Shown here piece after piece: positions 45,224-54,302 of a stretch of DNA of 64,000 nt. Both the position numbers and the translations under genes were made by a program. Origin of the DNA: Terriglobia bacterium (GTDB lineage Bacteria; Acidobacteriota; Terriglobia; Bryobacterales; Bryobacteraceae); assembly GCA_020073305.1 (NCBI GenBank), contig JAIQFK010000015.1:124001-188000 (forward strand), in the 5' to 3' direction. The stretch's first letter is position 1, and every line of letters starts with the position of its first letter. The notes beneath the pieces are model-generated. The model had not been told where the DNA came from, ran no database searches, and worked only from the letters and a program-made list of their open reading frames with translations.

Positions 45224-46015
45224 CTACAGGATCTTGATCCGGATCTTACGTACTTCCATCTTCATGGGCGGGCCGAGATGCAATTGGATGCCAATCAGGC
45301 CACTCATCTTGCGGTTCGGAACATCATCGTCAATCAGTATGCTCATGACGCGGCCGTTCAAGATTTGTGTCAGAACATTGCCGCGCGCGATGATGTGATA
45401 CTCGTTCCAATCACCGTTCTTGATCAAGCTTTTCAACTGTTCGCCGTCACCCAACGAACCCGCCACGCCAGCTTTCTTGCCCTCCGCGATATACGTGAAC
45501 TGACCACGCAAAGCGAGAAATCCGCGTCCCCGCTCTTCATAAATCTGGCCGGTGAAGCGCTCCTCGGCGTCAATATCCGCCTGATACCCTTTCATCGCCC
45601 AGCGAATATCGGGCAGTTCGATGCTGCGGTACTGGATGCCGCTGTTCACCGCACCCAGGCGATACTGCGCTTTCAACTCGAAGTCCGCCGGACTGCCGCC
45701 GCGCCAAATGAGAAAGCTATTCTGTTTGGGCATCGTTGCTGCCGTCGTTTCTCCGACGATGTTGCCGTTTTCGACGCGCCAGAGCTTGGGATCGCCATCC
45801 CAGCCGGTCAGCGTTCGGCCGTCGAAGATCGGTTTGAACCCCGTCTCATCATTCAGCGGTTGCGGCATCTCCATGCTGAACCCGCCAGCCGGCCGCTTCC
45901 GGGGATGTTCGCTCTGGGCGGTCAACAAAATCGCCAGGACGACCGATGAAGAGACCACCGTCATCAGTCTCCCCGCTACCCGGGTCGACGAATGGTGAAA
46001 GTTTCGGAACAGCAT
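45224..46015 (-). CDS. Exported DUF1080 (3-keto-disaccharide hydrolase-like) protein
   Basis: 263 aa. The ATG at 46013-46015 has GGAGG 5 nt upstream; an upstream in-frame start at 46066 overlaps the neighbouring gene's end and was rejected. A hydrophobic leader lies at about 18-35 ('[17 protein letters not shown]'). The DUF1080 jelly roll follows: '[17 protein letters not shown]' near 62, '[13 protein letters not shown]' near 79, 'NSGIQYRS' near 125 and '[16 protein letters not shown]' at the end. Members have been linked to hydrolysis of 3-keto-glycosides and to carbohydrate binding. It is upstream of nothing on its strand except the LacI relic, and 31 bp after the isomerase-like gene, so they may be co-transcribed. 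Confidence 0.83.
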   Translation of the reverse strand: MLFRNFHHSSTRVAGRLMTVVSSSVVLAILLTAQSEHPRKRPAGGFSMEMPQPLNDETGFKPIFDGRTLTGWDGDPKLWRVENGNIVGETTAATMPKQNSFLIWRGGSPADFELKAQYRLGAVNSGIQYRSIELPDIRWAMKGYQADIDAEERFTGQIYEERGRGFLALRGQFTYIAEGKKAGVAGSLGDGEQLKSLIKNGDWNEYHIIARGNVLTQILNGRVMSILIDDDVPNRKMSGLIGIQLHLGPPMKMEVRKIRIKIL

Positions 46016-46046
46016 CTTGCCTCCGTGGCTTACTTGTCTTCCGCGC

Positions 46047-47093
46047 TCAATCCCAACCGTGGGCATTTCGAACTCCGATCATGACCGTAAGCACATCCTG
46101 CCACGTCTTCAGATCCGTCATAACGGCGTTCGGAAACATACAGCCATCCCAGCAAATGTGCGCAAACTTTCGGGTCACCTGTCCCTGGTCATCACGCATC
46201 CAGGAGCCGGCGTCGCGGACAATGTCGAGCTTGCCGTTCGGATCGAGGGGCAAACAATGTCTCCCGGTCTTGTCGTGCGAACCAGATCCTTTCACCGTGC
46301 CGTCATTCTGGGCCACGTGAAAATCACTGGTCCACGGCCGCAGCGCGCTCGCCATGGTTCGATACGCCCGGGCCAGCCGCTCACCATCCGACCAATCGAA
46401 ATCCTGCGGGAGCAGCCGGTCTTCGGGTGCGTTATATCCGAGCGTGAAAAGCATGGTGTGGGCCATGTCCGCCTGAAACCCAAGCGTATGCGGCCGGTCG
46501 ACAAGTTCCAGAAGCTGACGCATATGACGCCAGCTATGCATGCCACCCCAACAGATCTCGCCTTCCGCCGCCAGCCGTTCCCCGAACCCCTCCGCGATGG
46601 TGCAGGCTTCCCGGAATGTTTGCGCGATCCGCCGGGTATTCCCCTCGGGGTCGACAGCCCAGTCTGCCGGACTTGCGGCCGAGTCAATGCGAATGATCCC
46701 CGTTTGCCGGATCTTCAGATCGCGCAGCTTCTTTCCGATCCCGCAGGCCTTCCGCACTTGATCGAGAAAGCGGCCACGCTCTGATTCGCCGCCCATCGCG
46801 GAGCCGCCGCCGGTGGGTGGCCAGACCGGAGCCACCAGGGACCCCACGCGAAGCCGTCTTCTGGCAATGCGTTCCGCCAAACGCTCTAACTCGCCGTCGG
46901 AGGAGTCAATCTCCACATGCGGCGCAAAGAGAAATAAGTCGACGCCATCGAACCGAACGCCATCGACGTTAGCGGCGGCCGTCAGATCGAGCAGGGTATC
47001 CAATTCGATGGGAGGCTCAGAACCGGCGCCCTTGCCGACCAGTCCCGGCCACATCGCGTTGTGAATCGCCGGAAAAACATGCGCTGTACTCAT
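46047..47093 (-). CDS. Sugar-phosphate isomerase/epimerase-like TIM-barrel protein
   Basis: 348 aa. The frame is open to 47591, but that N-terminal 160 residues are a shadow of the PQQ-propeller gene. The ATG at 47091-47093 has AAGGA 6 nt upstream and begins the usual short first strand ('[19 protein letters not shown]'). '[20 protein letters not shown]' near 28, '[19 protein letters not shown]' near 193 and '[13 protein letters not shown]' near 223 match the xylose-isomerase-like family (COG1082). Several His and Glu/Asp along the barrel could bind a metal. Substrate unknown. Downstream of the PQQ-propeller gene (29 bp) and upstream of the DUF1080 gene (31 bp): a likely three-gene operon for sugar oxidation and isomerisation. 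Confidence 0.78.
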   Translation of the reverse strand: MSTAHVFPAIHNAMWPGLVGKGAGSEPPIELDTLLDLTAAANVDGVRFDGVDLFLFAPHVEIDSSDGELERLAERIARRRLRVGSLVAPVWPPTGGGSAMGGESERGRFLDQVRKACGIGKKLRDLKIRQTGIIRIDSAASPADWAVDPEGNTRRIAQTFREACTIAEGFGERLAAEGEICWGGMHSWRHMRQLLELVDRPHTLGFQADMAHTMLFTLGYNAPEDRLLPQDFDWSDGERLARAYRTMASALRPWTSDFHVAQNDGTVKGSGSHDKTGRHCLPLDPNGKLDIVRDAGSWMRDDQGQVTRKFAHICWDGCMFPNAVMTDLKTWQDVLTVMIGVRNAHGWD

Positions 47094-47122
47094 TCCCATT
47101 CCTTGCTTCGCGGCAGCCCGTG

Positions 47123-48760
47123 TTACTGTCCCAAACCGAACGAGTAGACCGTACTGTCGTGCGTTACCACGTAAACCCGTCCGTCCGACACCACAGGCGC
47201 GCTGAAGTGCGTGAATCCGTGAATCGTATCCCCGCTCGAAAAAAGCTCGGCTCCGGTGAACGCGTCCAGCGCGTACAGCACGGCGTTGCCAGCCTGCGTG
47301 GCGCGATCCTGCGAACTGAGGATGCCGCCGTTGGCATTGGACTGCTGGGGGCAATCGCCATCCGAGAGCGCAAACACCAGTCCATTCGCAATCACCACCG
47401 GTTCCGGCACCGACATGTCCCTGGAATTCCAAGTTGGGACCAGAACCGGCTTGCCATCCTGCACGTCCAGCTTGAAAGCCATGATGCCGCCATTGGGTGT
47501 TGCGCCATACTGAAGCGGGAATTTCGCGTCTGGGGAGGGAGGGCCCCAAGCCGGCGCATACAGCCAGCGCGTTCCCGAAGGATCTTGCCATGTAGAGAGC
47601 GCACCCCAGAATCCGCGTGCCGCGAAGTTGACCTCCTCGTTGGTGTAAAGCGGACTGCGAAACAGCGGCGTGCGATGATCCGCACCGCCGAGAGACTTCG
47701 CGTCCAGCAGATAGAGCACTCCCTCCTTACCCGCGGCCGCCACCAGTTCCCAGTCTCTGAAAGAGAAAACGACCGGTGTCATGTTGCCCATGTCGAGATC
47801 CTTGCGCGTAATCCAGGCGCGGTTGGCGGGAGTGTAGTAGTCGGCCAATTTCAGATCCTTCTCCGAAAGGGCGATCACGGAGTCCGACATGTTTCCCTTC
47901 TCCAGGTCATAGGGTCCGTCGCCCGTCTCGACCAGCACTTTCCCTGACGCCGTCATCGCGGCGCCCGCCCTGCCCCATATTCCTGCTCCGGCGGCCCCGC
48001 TCTGAAAATACGAAACCTTGTGGGCCGGATCCATCAGGTCCATCGCATAGACGCCGGACTTGACACCGTTACAGCCTTGAGAAGTGGTCGTGTAGACTAC
48101 GTTGTTCACCAGATTCAGGCTCCATGTTTTGCCAAAGGATGGGACGAATGGCGTGGCCGGGAGAAGATCTTCGCCGTTGACGATGTTAAAGGCATGAAGC
48201 TTCCCATCACTGCTGATCACGTACACGGCCTGCGGTCCGCGGAACGGATTCGTGTTCGTGCTGCCGGGGGCGGGTCCGATAACCGGGGTGGCGTTTAAGG
48301 CATTGGGACACAGCCAATGCGACATTTTTTGTTTTGGCGCGCCTTCGATAGGGAGATCTCTCTGCCAGAAAAGCTTGCCGGTATCGGAATCGATGGCGAA
48401 GACTTTATCCGAGGCTCCCGCCACCAGAACGAGTTCCCGAAAGCCTTTCGGTGTAATTAAATTGCGCGTGACCAGCGGTACCGTGAGCCCATTCAGTTCC
48501 TTAGCCGCATTATCCAGCTTCAGGCTCCACAGCAATTTCAGTTTCTTGACGTTGTCTTTGTTCAGGTCTGTTTCGGATTTTGCCCACCCCGTGCGTTGCG
48601 CGTCACCGCTAAAAGTGGACCAGCCGGAAGGGCGTTGTGCGAGAGCCAGGACGGCGACCGACGAGCAAAGCAGAACGGATCTAGCGAGCACAACGCAGGT
48701 CTTGAAAATCTTCTTCGACTGAAAGGCCGCAATGAAGAACAGCGCCGGAATCGTGCGCAT
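47123..48760 (-). CDS. Exported PQQ-binding-like beta-propeller protein
   Basis: 545 aa from the ATG at 48758-48760, preferred over an in-frame extension to 48814 that lacks a Shine-Dalgarno. After a hydrophobic leader ('VVLARSVLLCSSVAVLALAQ', about 25-44) come 'WSTFSGDAQRTGWAKSETD' and 'VLVAGASDKVFAIDSDTGKL', the start of a quinoprotein propeller with repeated 'GKL-W'-type docking blades. No heme motif and no clear catalytic Asp-Asn-Glu set were identified, so it may bind rather than use PQQ. It is divergent from, and paralogous to, the gene at 48834-50366: the two align along their length. Confidence 0.83.
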   Translation of the reverse strand: MRTIPALFFIAAFQSKKIFKTCVVLARSVLLCSSVAVLALAQRPSGWSTFSGDAQRTGWAKSETDLNKDNVKKLKLLWSLKLDNAAKELNGLTVPLVTRNLITPKGFRELVLVAGASDKVFAIDSDTGKLFWQRDLPIEGAPKQKMSHWLCPNALNATPVIGPAPGSTNTNPFRGPQAVYVISSDGKLHAFNIVNGEDLLPATPFVPSFGKTWSLNLVNNVVYTTTSQGCNGVKSGVYAMDLMDPAHKVSYFQSGAAGAGIWGRAGAAMTASGKVLVETGDGPYDLEKGNMSDSVIALSEKDLKLADYYTPANRAWITRKDLDMGNMTPVVFSFRDWELVAAAGKEGVLYLLDAKSLGGADHRTPLFRSPLYTNEEVNFAARGFWGALSTWQDPSGTRWLYAPAWGPPSPDAKFPLQYGATPNGGIMAFKLDVQDGKPVLVPTWNSRDMSVPEPVVIANGLVFALSDGDCPQQSNANGGILSSQDRATQAGNAVLYALDAFTGAELFSSGDTIHGFTHFSAPVVSDGRVYVVTHDSTVYSFGLGQ

Positions 48761-48814
48761 ACCTGTCTGGGAACACCTCCGACATACATTGTAGGCCCGG
48801 CACGCGATCTGCAA

Positions 48815-48820
48815 TATAAT
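48815..48820 (+). promoter_or_regulatory. Candidate -10 element of the PQQ-propeller gene
   Basis: A perfect TATAAT lies 13 bp before the ATG at 48834, giving a very short leader of about 7 nt. The -35 side is weak (TTGTAG at 48789, 20 bp away). Only 73 bp separate the two divergent propeller genes, so one shared control region is likely. Confidence 0.4.
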
Positions 48821-48833
48821 TCACCGTATCCAT

Positions 48834-50366
48834 ATGCAGCTCAAATCGACCTTGCCTTGCCTGTTGCTGATCTCCGTATGTTCGCTAATGGCCGCGGATT
48901 GGCCGTCTTTCGGGAGAGATCCCCAGCGAACGAGTTGGAGCCCGCAGGAGACGGATATTAATACGGGCAATGCCGGGGCTATGGCGCTGTTGTGGAAGAC
49001 GCACCTGGAAAACCAGCCGCGCGAGTTGAACGGGCTTACGGCCGCCGTGGTGGTCGAGTGGGTGGTCACGGATCAGGGCATGAAGGAGATCGTGGTTGTG
49101 GGCGGAGCCTCGGACAATCTGTTCGCCCTGGACGCGGGCACCGGCAAGCTGCTCTGGAAGAAGACATTTTCGGTCGAAGGGAAATCGCGCGAAGAACCGT
49201 TCTGGCTGTGCCCCAATGCTCTCAATGCCACGCCGCTGATTCGCAAAGAAGATCTCAAGGCTAGCGTCTATACAATCGCCAGCGATGGAAAGTTGCACAT
49301 TTTGAACATCACCAATGGCGAGGAACGGGTTGTGCCCATCCAGTTCGTGCCTCCGTATTCCAAGAATTGGAGCTTGAACCTCGCCGACGATGTCCTCTAC
49401 ACGAACACGTCGCAGGACTGTAATGGTGCGAGATCGGGGGTTTATGCCATGGATCTCAACACGCACAAGATCAGCTTTTTCCAGTCCAGCAAGGGTGGCG
49501 CCGGGATCTGGGGCCGCGCGGGGGTGGCGGTGAGCGAAGGTGGAATGGTATTCGCGGGAACCGGCGATGGGATGTACGACTCGGCCAAAGGAAGCTTCCC
49601 CGATACCGTTCTGCAGCTCTCGGTTAAAGATCTGAAGCTGACCGACTATTTCACACCGGCGAATCACAATTATCTGACCCGTAAGGATCTCGACATGGGC
49701 AGTTTGTCGCCCACGGTTTTTCCATGGAAAGGCCGCGAAGTTGTCGCCGCCGGAGGGAAAGAGGGGGTCATCTATCTTCTGGATGCCAAGCAGGTCGGCG
49801 GCGGCGACCACAAAACTCCTCTGTATCACAGCCCGCTGTTCGCCAACGAGGGAGCCGATTTCGCGGGAAAGGGATTTTGGGGCGCTCTCGCGAACGCCGA
49901 AGACGACAAAGGCGCCCGCTGGCTTTTCGCGCCCGCTTCTGGCGCGCCTGCAAGTGGCGTGAAATTTCCTCTTACCAACGGCGACGCGCCGAACGGAAGC
50001 ATCATGGCGTTCCGCGTAGAGGAAAAGGATGGCAAGCCGGCGGTGGCGCCCGCCTGGATTTCCCGCGACATGAATCTCCCCGAGCCGCCCATCGTTGCCG
50101 GAGGCCTGGTTTTCGCGATCTCCAATGGAGAGTTCGCCCGCCAATCCAAAGGGGACGGAGCGCTGTTCAGCTCGGCCGAGCGCATTGCGAAACACACAGG
50201 CAACGCCGTGCTCTACGCGTTTGATGCGGCGACGGGTAAGCAGCTCTTTTCGAGCGGCGATACCATGCCGTCCTGGACGCACTTTAGCGGAATCTCCATC
50301 GCGAGCAGCCGCGTGTACGTCACCACATTTGATTCCAATGTCTACGCGTTCGGGCTAAAGCAATAG
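48834..50366 (+). CDS. Exported PQQ-binding-like beta-propeller protein (paralog)
   Basis: 510 aa, signal peptide 'LPCLLLISVCSLMAA'. 'WPSFGRDPQRTSWSPQETD' near 23 and 'VVVGGASDNLFALDAGTGKL' near 85 parallel the divergent neighbour, as do 'FWLCPNALNATPLI' near 121, 'LTRKDLDMGSLSPTVFPWKG' near 281 and 'GKEGVIYLLDAK' near 306. The shared blocks show duplication with inversion. The C-terminal blade ends 'VYVTTFDSNVYAFGLKQ' in both. No heme motif is seen. Role probably in periplasmic oxidation or ligand binding; not determinable further. Confidence 0.83.
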   Translation: MQLKSTLPCLLLISVCSLMAADWPSFGRDPQRTSWSPQETDINTGNAGAMALLWKTHLENQPRELNGLTAAVVVEWVVTDQGMKEIVVVGGASDNLFALDAGTGKLLWKKTFSVEGKSREEPFWLCPNALNATPLIRKEDLKASVYTIASDGKLHILNITNGEERVVPIQFVPPYSKNWSLNLADDVLYTNTSQDCNGARSGVYAMDLNTHKISFFQSSKGGAGIWGRAGVAVSEGGMVFAGTGDGMYDSAKGSFPDTVLQLSVKDLKLTDYFTPANHNYLTRKDLDMGSLSPTVFPWKGREVVAAGGKEGVIYLLDAKQVGGGDHKTPLYHSPLFANEGADFAGKGFWGALANAEDDKGARWLFAPASGAPASGVKFPLTNGDAPNGSIMAFRVEEKDGKPAVAPAWISRDMNLPEPPIVAGGLVFAISNGEFARQSKGDGALFSSAERIAKHTGNAVLYAFDAATGKQLFSSGDTMPSWTHFSGISIASSRVYVTTFDSNVYAFGLKQ

Positions 50367-50423
50367 GGTGCGGCGCGATTCTCCGATTGGGATGATTTTA
50401 CACTCACTCCAATCCGTGTTAGG

Positions 50424-50789
50424 ATGTCCGAAAGGCTTTGTCCCATGCTCTCTCCCGAGGACCGGGCTTCCATCGAGTCCGTGTTGCGCCGCACGCTTGA
50501 AGCTGCGCGCGAAAAGCACAATAATGCCAGGCACGAGCTACAGCGTGCCGTCGACGATATCCCCTCGGGCATCCCGGCCCCGGACGGTGGTGCGCGGATT
50601 CATGCGGCCGCCAGTTCTGAAAGATACGCCGGCCGGGCCTACCAGGTGGCCATGCGACGTCTCTACGATTACCTCATGGATGGCGCGATTCCGGAAGATT
50701 TCGAATCAGGCTGCTCGGGCGCCGGCGATGTGGAAGCCGAGCGGAAGGCCGCAATCACGCGGATGCCGAGTTCGAAAGCGGATCCGTAG
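50424..50789 (+). CDS. Small helical hypothetical protein (paralog of the 50755-51075 product)
   Basis: 121 aa, start ATG at 50424 with TTAGG just before it (a second ATG follows at codon 8). Predicted as two helical stretches joined by 'SGIPAPDGGARI' and ending 'LYDYLMDGAIPEDF'. These landmarks (helix, 'IP-PDG', helix with 'A-x-x-Y-x-x-A-x-x-R', 'G-x-IP') recur in the gene on the opposite strand. No known domain recognised. The last 35 nt overlap the end of that gene. No function can be assigned; paralogy supports both as real. Confidence 0.65.
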   Translation: MSERLCPMLSPEDRASIESVLRRTLEAAREKHNNARHELQRAVDDIPSGIPAPDGGARIHAAASSERYAGRAYQVAMRRLYDYLMDGAIPEDFESGCSGAGDVEAERKAAITRMPSSKADP

Positions 50790-51075
50790 CCAGTTCCTCG
50801 GCGGTCTGCCTGTACGAGGATGGAATGGTTCCGTGAGCCGCGAACTCCGTGAATCTCTGCAATGCTTCCAAGTAACTTGCGTGAGCCAGGGCGACCAGTT
50901 TGCGTGCATTGCCCAGGTTCACAATTCCATCTTGTGGCGGGATCTCGCTGCTGGCTGTCGCTTCGAGGTTGAACGCGCGGGAAGCCTGTTCAAACTCCCG
51001 CCGTGCGTATGACAGGTCTGCCTCGAGGTCGCGCTCGATCTGCCGTAGCGTTTTGGAAGGGGACGCGTGGTCCAT
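50755..51075 (-). CDS. Small helical hypothetical protein (paralog, convergent)
   Basis: 106 aa. N-terminal helix ('RQIERDLEADLSYARREFEQ'), the turn 'SEIPPQDGIVN', a second helix ('ALAHASYLEALQRFTEFAAH') and 'GTIPSSY' follow the order of the 50424-50789 protein. Start ATG at 51073-51075. The overlap of 35 nt between the two convergent genes means each C-terminus is encoded on the complement of the other. Function unknown. Confidence 0.65.
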   Translation of the reverse strand: MDHASPSKTLRQIERDLEADLSYARREFEQASRAFNLEATASSEIPPQDGIVNLGNARKLVALAHASYLEALQRFTEFAAHGTIPSSYRQTAEELATDPLSNSASA

Positions 51076-51208
51076 CGGAAACCGTCTAAGTCGAAGTATA
51101 GCAGGGGCCGCGCTGCGGCGTAAAACGCAACCTTGACCTTGACGCGCCGGCTAGATTCGCGGGATAGTATGGACACTAATTTCTCACCCTGGCGCCGGAA
51201 AGGGAATC

Positions 51209-54200
51209 ATGCCCAAGCGAATCTCAAAGCCAGCGCGATCTCTGGCGAAGGGCGACCAGAAGCCTGCGCGCAAAACGGCCGAAGCTGATCCGACGCCGGC
51301 GGAACGTCGCCCACCACAGACGGCCGTTGCCGCGAACCTGGCGGCGCGAAACGACAACGCTTTTCCCGTAGCCGGGTTCGGAGCTTCGGCCGGCGGCCTG
51401 GAGGCCTTCACGCAGGTTCTCAACAACCTTTCTCCAAGCACGGGCATGGCGTTTGTCCTGGTGCAGCACCTCGATCCCACGCGCGAGAGCATGCTGGCTG
51501 AGATCCTGTCGCGCGCCACCTCCATGCCGGTGATCGAAGTCCGATCCCCGACCCCGGTCAAGCCCAATCACGTGTATGTGGCGCCTCGCGGCCAAGATAT
51601 CCGGATTCAAAATCGTGTACTGAATCTGACGCCGCACCCAGCCACTCGCGAGCTTCATCTGGACATTGACTGCTTCTTTTGCTCCCTGGCCGGCGATCTG
51701 AAGAACAAAGCCATCGGAGTGATTCTTTCCGGTACCCGGTCGGACGGGTCGCAGGGCCTGAAAGCCATCAAAACGGAAGGGGGCATCACCTTCGCGCAAG
51801 ACGAGAAAACGGCCAGGTTCGACGGCATGTTGCGGAGCGCGATCGCGGGCGGGTGTGTGGATTTCATTCTGCCGCCGGACAAGATCGCCGAAGAACTGGC
51901 GCGCCTGGGTAGCCATCTCTACGTGGCGTCTTTTGAGCCGGCTCCGCCGGAAGAAGTGATTCCCTTAGCCGAGGATGCTCTGGCGCAGATCCTGCGGCGC
52001 ATCCATGCGGCCACCAACGTGGACCTCAGCCTGTACAAGCCGAACACCATCGAGCGCCGCATCCTCCGGCGCATGATGCTGTGTAAGGCGGAATCCCCAA
52101 ATGCATACCTGAAGCGGCTGGAAGCCGATCCGGCCGAGGTGCAGGCCCTCTTCGAGGACATGCTCATCAACGTAACGCAGTTCTTCCGCGACCCGGACAC
52201 CTTTCAGGCGTTGAAGACCGACATCTTCCCCAAGATCGCCGGCGAGGAGGATCCCGAAGGGGTGCGGATCTGGGTGCCAGGCTGTTCGACCGGGGAGGAA
52301 GTTTATTCGTTAGCGATTTGCCTTTTGGAATACCTGGAGGAGCAAGAGAGCGAGGCGCACGTCCAGTTTTTCGGCAGCGAAATCAGCGAGCACGCATTGG
52401 ACCGGGCGCGGGCCGGCTTGTATGGCGAGGCCATCGCTGCCGACGTTTCGCCGGAACGGCTGAAGAAATTCTTCGTCAAAGTCGAGCGCGGCTACCGCAT
52501 CAGCAAGCGCATCCGCGAGTGTTGCATTTTTGCCCGCCAGAACCTGACCCGTGACCCGCCGTTTTCCAAGTTGGACCTGATCAGTTGCCGCAACGTGCTG
52601 ATCTACCTGGGCCCGGCGCTGCAGAAGAAAGTCCTGCCCATTTTTCACTACGCGTTGAAGCCCACCGGCTTTCTGTTGCTCGGCAGTTCGGAAACGATTG
52701 GGGCGTATGCCGAGATGTTTTCCCTGGCGGACAGGACGCACAAGATTTACGCCAAGCGGCTGGCGCCCACGCGGCTGCCGGTGGATTTTGCCTACGGTGG
52801 GCCAGCCGTTGAAACCAAGCTGGAGCACGATCCAACCACCCATAGGACCACCCTGCTAGTGCCCGCCGATCTGTATAAGGAGGCCGACCGCCTGGTCGTG
52901 TCGCGCTACGCGCCGCCCGGGGTCATCATTAACGAAGACCAGGAAGTGCTCCAGTTCCGTGGACAAACTGGAATGTTCCTGGAGCCTCCGCCGGGTCCGG
53001 CCAGTTACAACATCCTGAAGATGGCGCGTGAAGGCTTGGCCGTGGACCTCCGCAGCGCCGTCCGCCTGGCCATGAGCGGCGGCGCCGCAGTCCGGCATGA
53101 GGGCCTGCGGATCAAGCATGATGGCGACTATCTGGAGTTCGATCTCGAAGTGCTCCCCCTGAAGCAACCACCGGCGGGCGGCCGTTTTCTTCTGGTGCTA
53201 TTCCGCCCACGCCCAGCGGTTCAAACGAAACCCGTCGCCTCGAAATCCGCGCGTCGCGGCAAGGAATCGTCATCGGCAGAGATCAGGACGCTTCGACTGG
53301 AGCTGGCGGCAACCAAGGAAAGACTGCAAGGCATCATCGAGGAGCAGGAAGGTTCGAACGAAGAGTTGCGCTCGGCCAATGAGGAGATTCAATCCAGCAA
53401 CGAAGAGTTGCAGAGCACGAACGAAGAGCTGGAAACCGCAAAAGAAGAGCTGCAGTCAAGCAACGAAGAGCTCAACACGGTCAACGAAGAACTGGAAAAC
53501 CGCAACGCACAGGTGGCCCAGATCAACGACGATCTGCGGAATCTGCTGAGCAGCGTACACATTCCCATCGTGATGGTGAGCAGCGATCTGCGTATTCGAC
53601 GCTTTACTCCTCAGGCGGAAAAGGTGTTCAGCATTATTGCCAGCGATGTGGGCCGCCCCATCGGAAACATCCGGCCGAACATCATCATTCCCAACCTGGA
53701 GCAGTTGCTGACCGAAGTCATCGAGACGCTGCGGACGCATGAGGCCGAAGTGCAGGATGTCAACGGCCGCTGGCATCTTTTGCGCGTCCGGCCCTACCGT
53801 ACGGAAGAGAACAAGATCGATGGAGCCGTGGTGGCGCTGGTCGATATCGATCAGATGAAGCAGGCTTCCGAAGCGGTGCGGCTGGCCCGGGATCTCAACT
53901 TGTCGATCATCGAAACCGCGCGTTCGTCCCTGCTGGTGCTCGATGCCGAACTGCGTGCCAAGCTCGCCAACCCGGCCTTTTACCAGATGTTCGAACTGAC
54001 TCCGGGCGAGGTGCTCGACCAGAATATCTACGACATCGCCGGGGGCTATTGGAAATTTCCGGCCTTGTGCGCGCTGTTTGAGGATCTCCCCAAGAACGGC
54101 CGGCTGGATGACTTCATGGTGGAGCATGATTTTCCGCGCGTGGGGCACAAGAGTCTGGTGCTCAACGCCCGCTGGTTCCGGGGCAATTCAGATAACCAGC

Positions 54201-54250
54201 AACTGGTGCTGCTGGCGATCGACAACATGACCGGCCGGAAACGGGAGTGA
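51209..54250 (+). CDS. CheB-CheR fusion protein with PAS domains, no kinase domain
   Basis: 1013 aa. CheB methylesterase: 'VAGFGASAGGLEAF' near 52 (Ser nucleophile), 'VLVQHLDPTRES' near 85 (His) and 'VILSGTRSDGSQGL' near 171 (Asp), so the triad is present. The regulatory receiver domain of classic CheB is absent. CheR methyltransferase: 'LINVTQFFRDPDTF' near 317 and 'IWVPGCSTGEEVYSLAICLL' near 352, then 'DLISCRNVLIYL' near 455. A coiled coil of heptads rich in 'SNEELQS/TNEELE' (about 708-770) leads to two PAS domains (about 775-880 and 895-1010). The chain ends after the second PAS with no histidine kinase, which many relatives carry. Possible role: sensing plus methylation signalling. Upstream AAGGGA supports the ATG start. 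Confidence 0.88.
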   Translation: MPKRISKPARSLAKGDQKPARKTAEADPTPAERRPPQTAVAANLAARNDNAFPVAGFGASAGGLEAFTQVLNNLSPSTGMAFVLVQHLDPTRESMLAEILSRATSMPVIEVRSPTPVKPNHVYVAPRGQDIRIQNRVLNLTPHPATRELHLDIDCFFCSLAGDLKNKAIGVILSGTRSDGSQGLKAIKTEGGITFAQDEKTARFDGMLRSAIAGGCVDFILPPDKIAEELARLGSHLYVASFEPAPPEEVIPLAEDALAQILRRIHAATNVDLSLYKPNTIERRILRRMMLCKAESPNAYLKRLEADPAEVQALFEDMLINVTQFFRDPDTFQALKTDIFPKIAGEEDPEGVRIWVPGCSTGEEVYSLAICLLEYLEEQESEAHVQFFGSEISEHALDRARAGLYGEAIAADVSPERLKKFFVKVERGYRISKRIRECCIFARQNLTRDPPFSKLDLISCRNVLIYLGPALQKKVLPIFHYALKPTGFLLLGSSETIGAYAEMFSLADRTHKIYAKRLAPTRLPVDFAYGGPAVETKLEHDPTTHRTTLLVPADLYKEADRLVVSRYAPPGVIINEDQEVLQFRGQTGMFLEPPPGPASYNILKMAREGLAVDLRSAVRLAMSGGAAVRHEGLRIKHDGDYLEFDLEVLPLKQPPAGGRFLLVLFRPRPAVQTKPVASKSARRGKESSSAEIRTLRLELAATKERLQGIIEEQEGSNEELRSANEEIQSSNEELQSTNEELETAKEELQSSNEELNTVNEELENRNAQVAQINDDLRNLLSSVHIPIVMVSSDLRIRRFTPQAEKVFSIIASDVGRPIGNIRPNIIIPNLEQLLTEVIETLRTHEAEVQDVNGRWHLLRVRPYRTEENKIDGAVVALVDIDQMKQASEAVRLARDLNLSIIETARSSLLVLDAELRAKLANPAFYQMFELTPGEVLDQNIYDIAGGYWKFPALCALFEDLPKNGRLDDFMVEHDFPRVGHKSLVLNARWFRGNSDNQQLVLLAIDNMTGRKRE

Positions 54251-54302
54251 GGTAGCGGCTTCAGTCAGACACTTGCTGAGCCGCGCGCGAAGCAAGCGAT
54301 TT

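Noticed and set aside
47094-47591. N-terminal extension of the isomerase-like gene
   Set aside because: It overlaps the 3' end of the PQQ-propeller gene in another frame and has no similarity to the family; the start at 47093 has a proper ribosome binding site.
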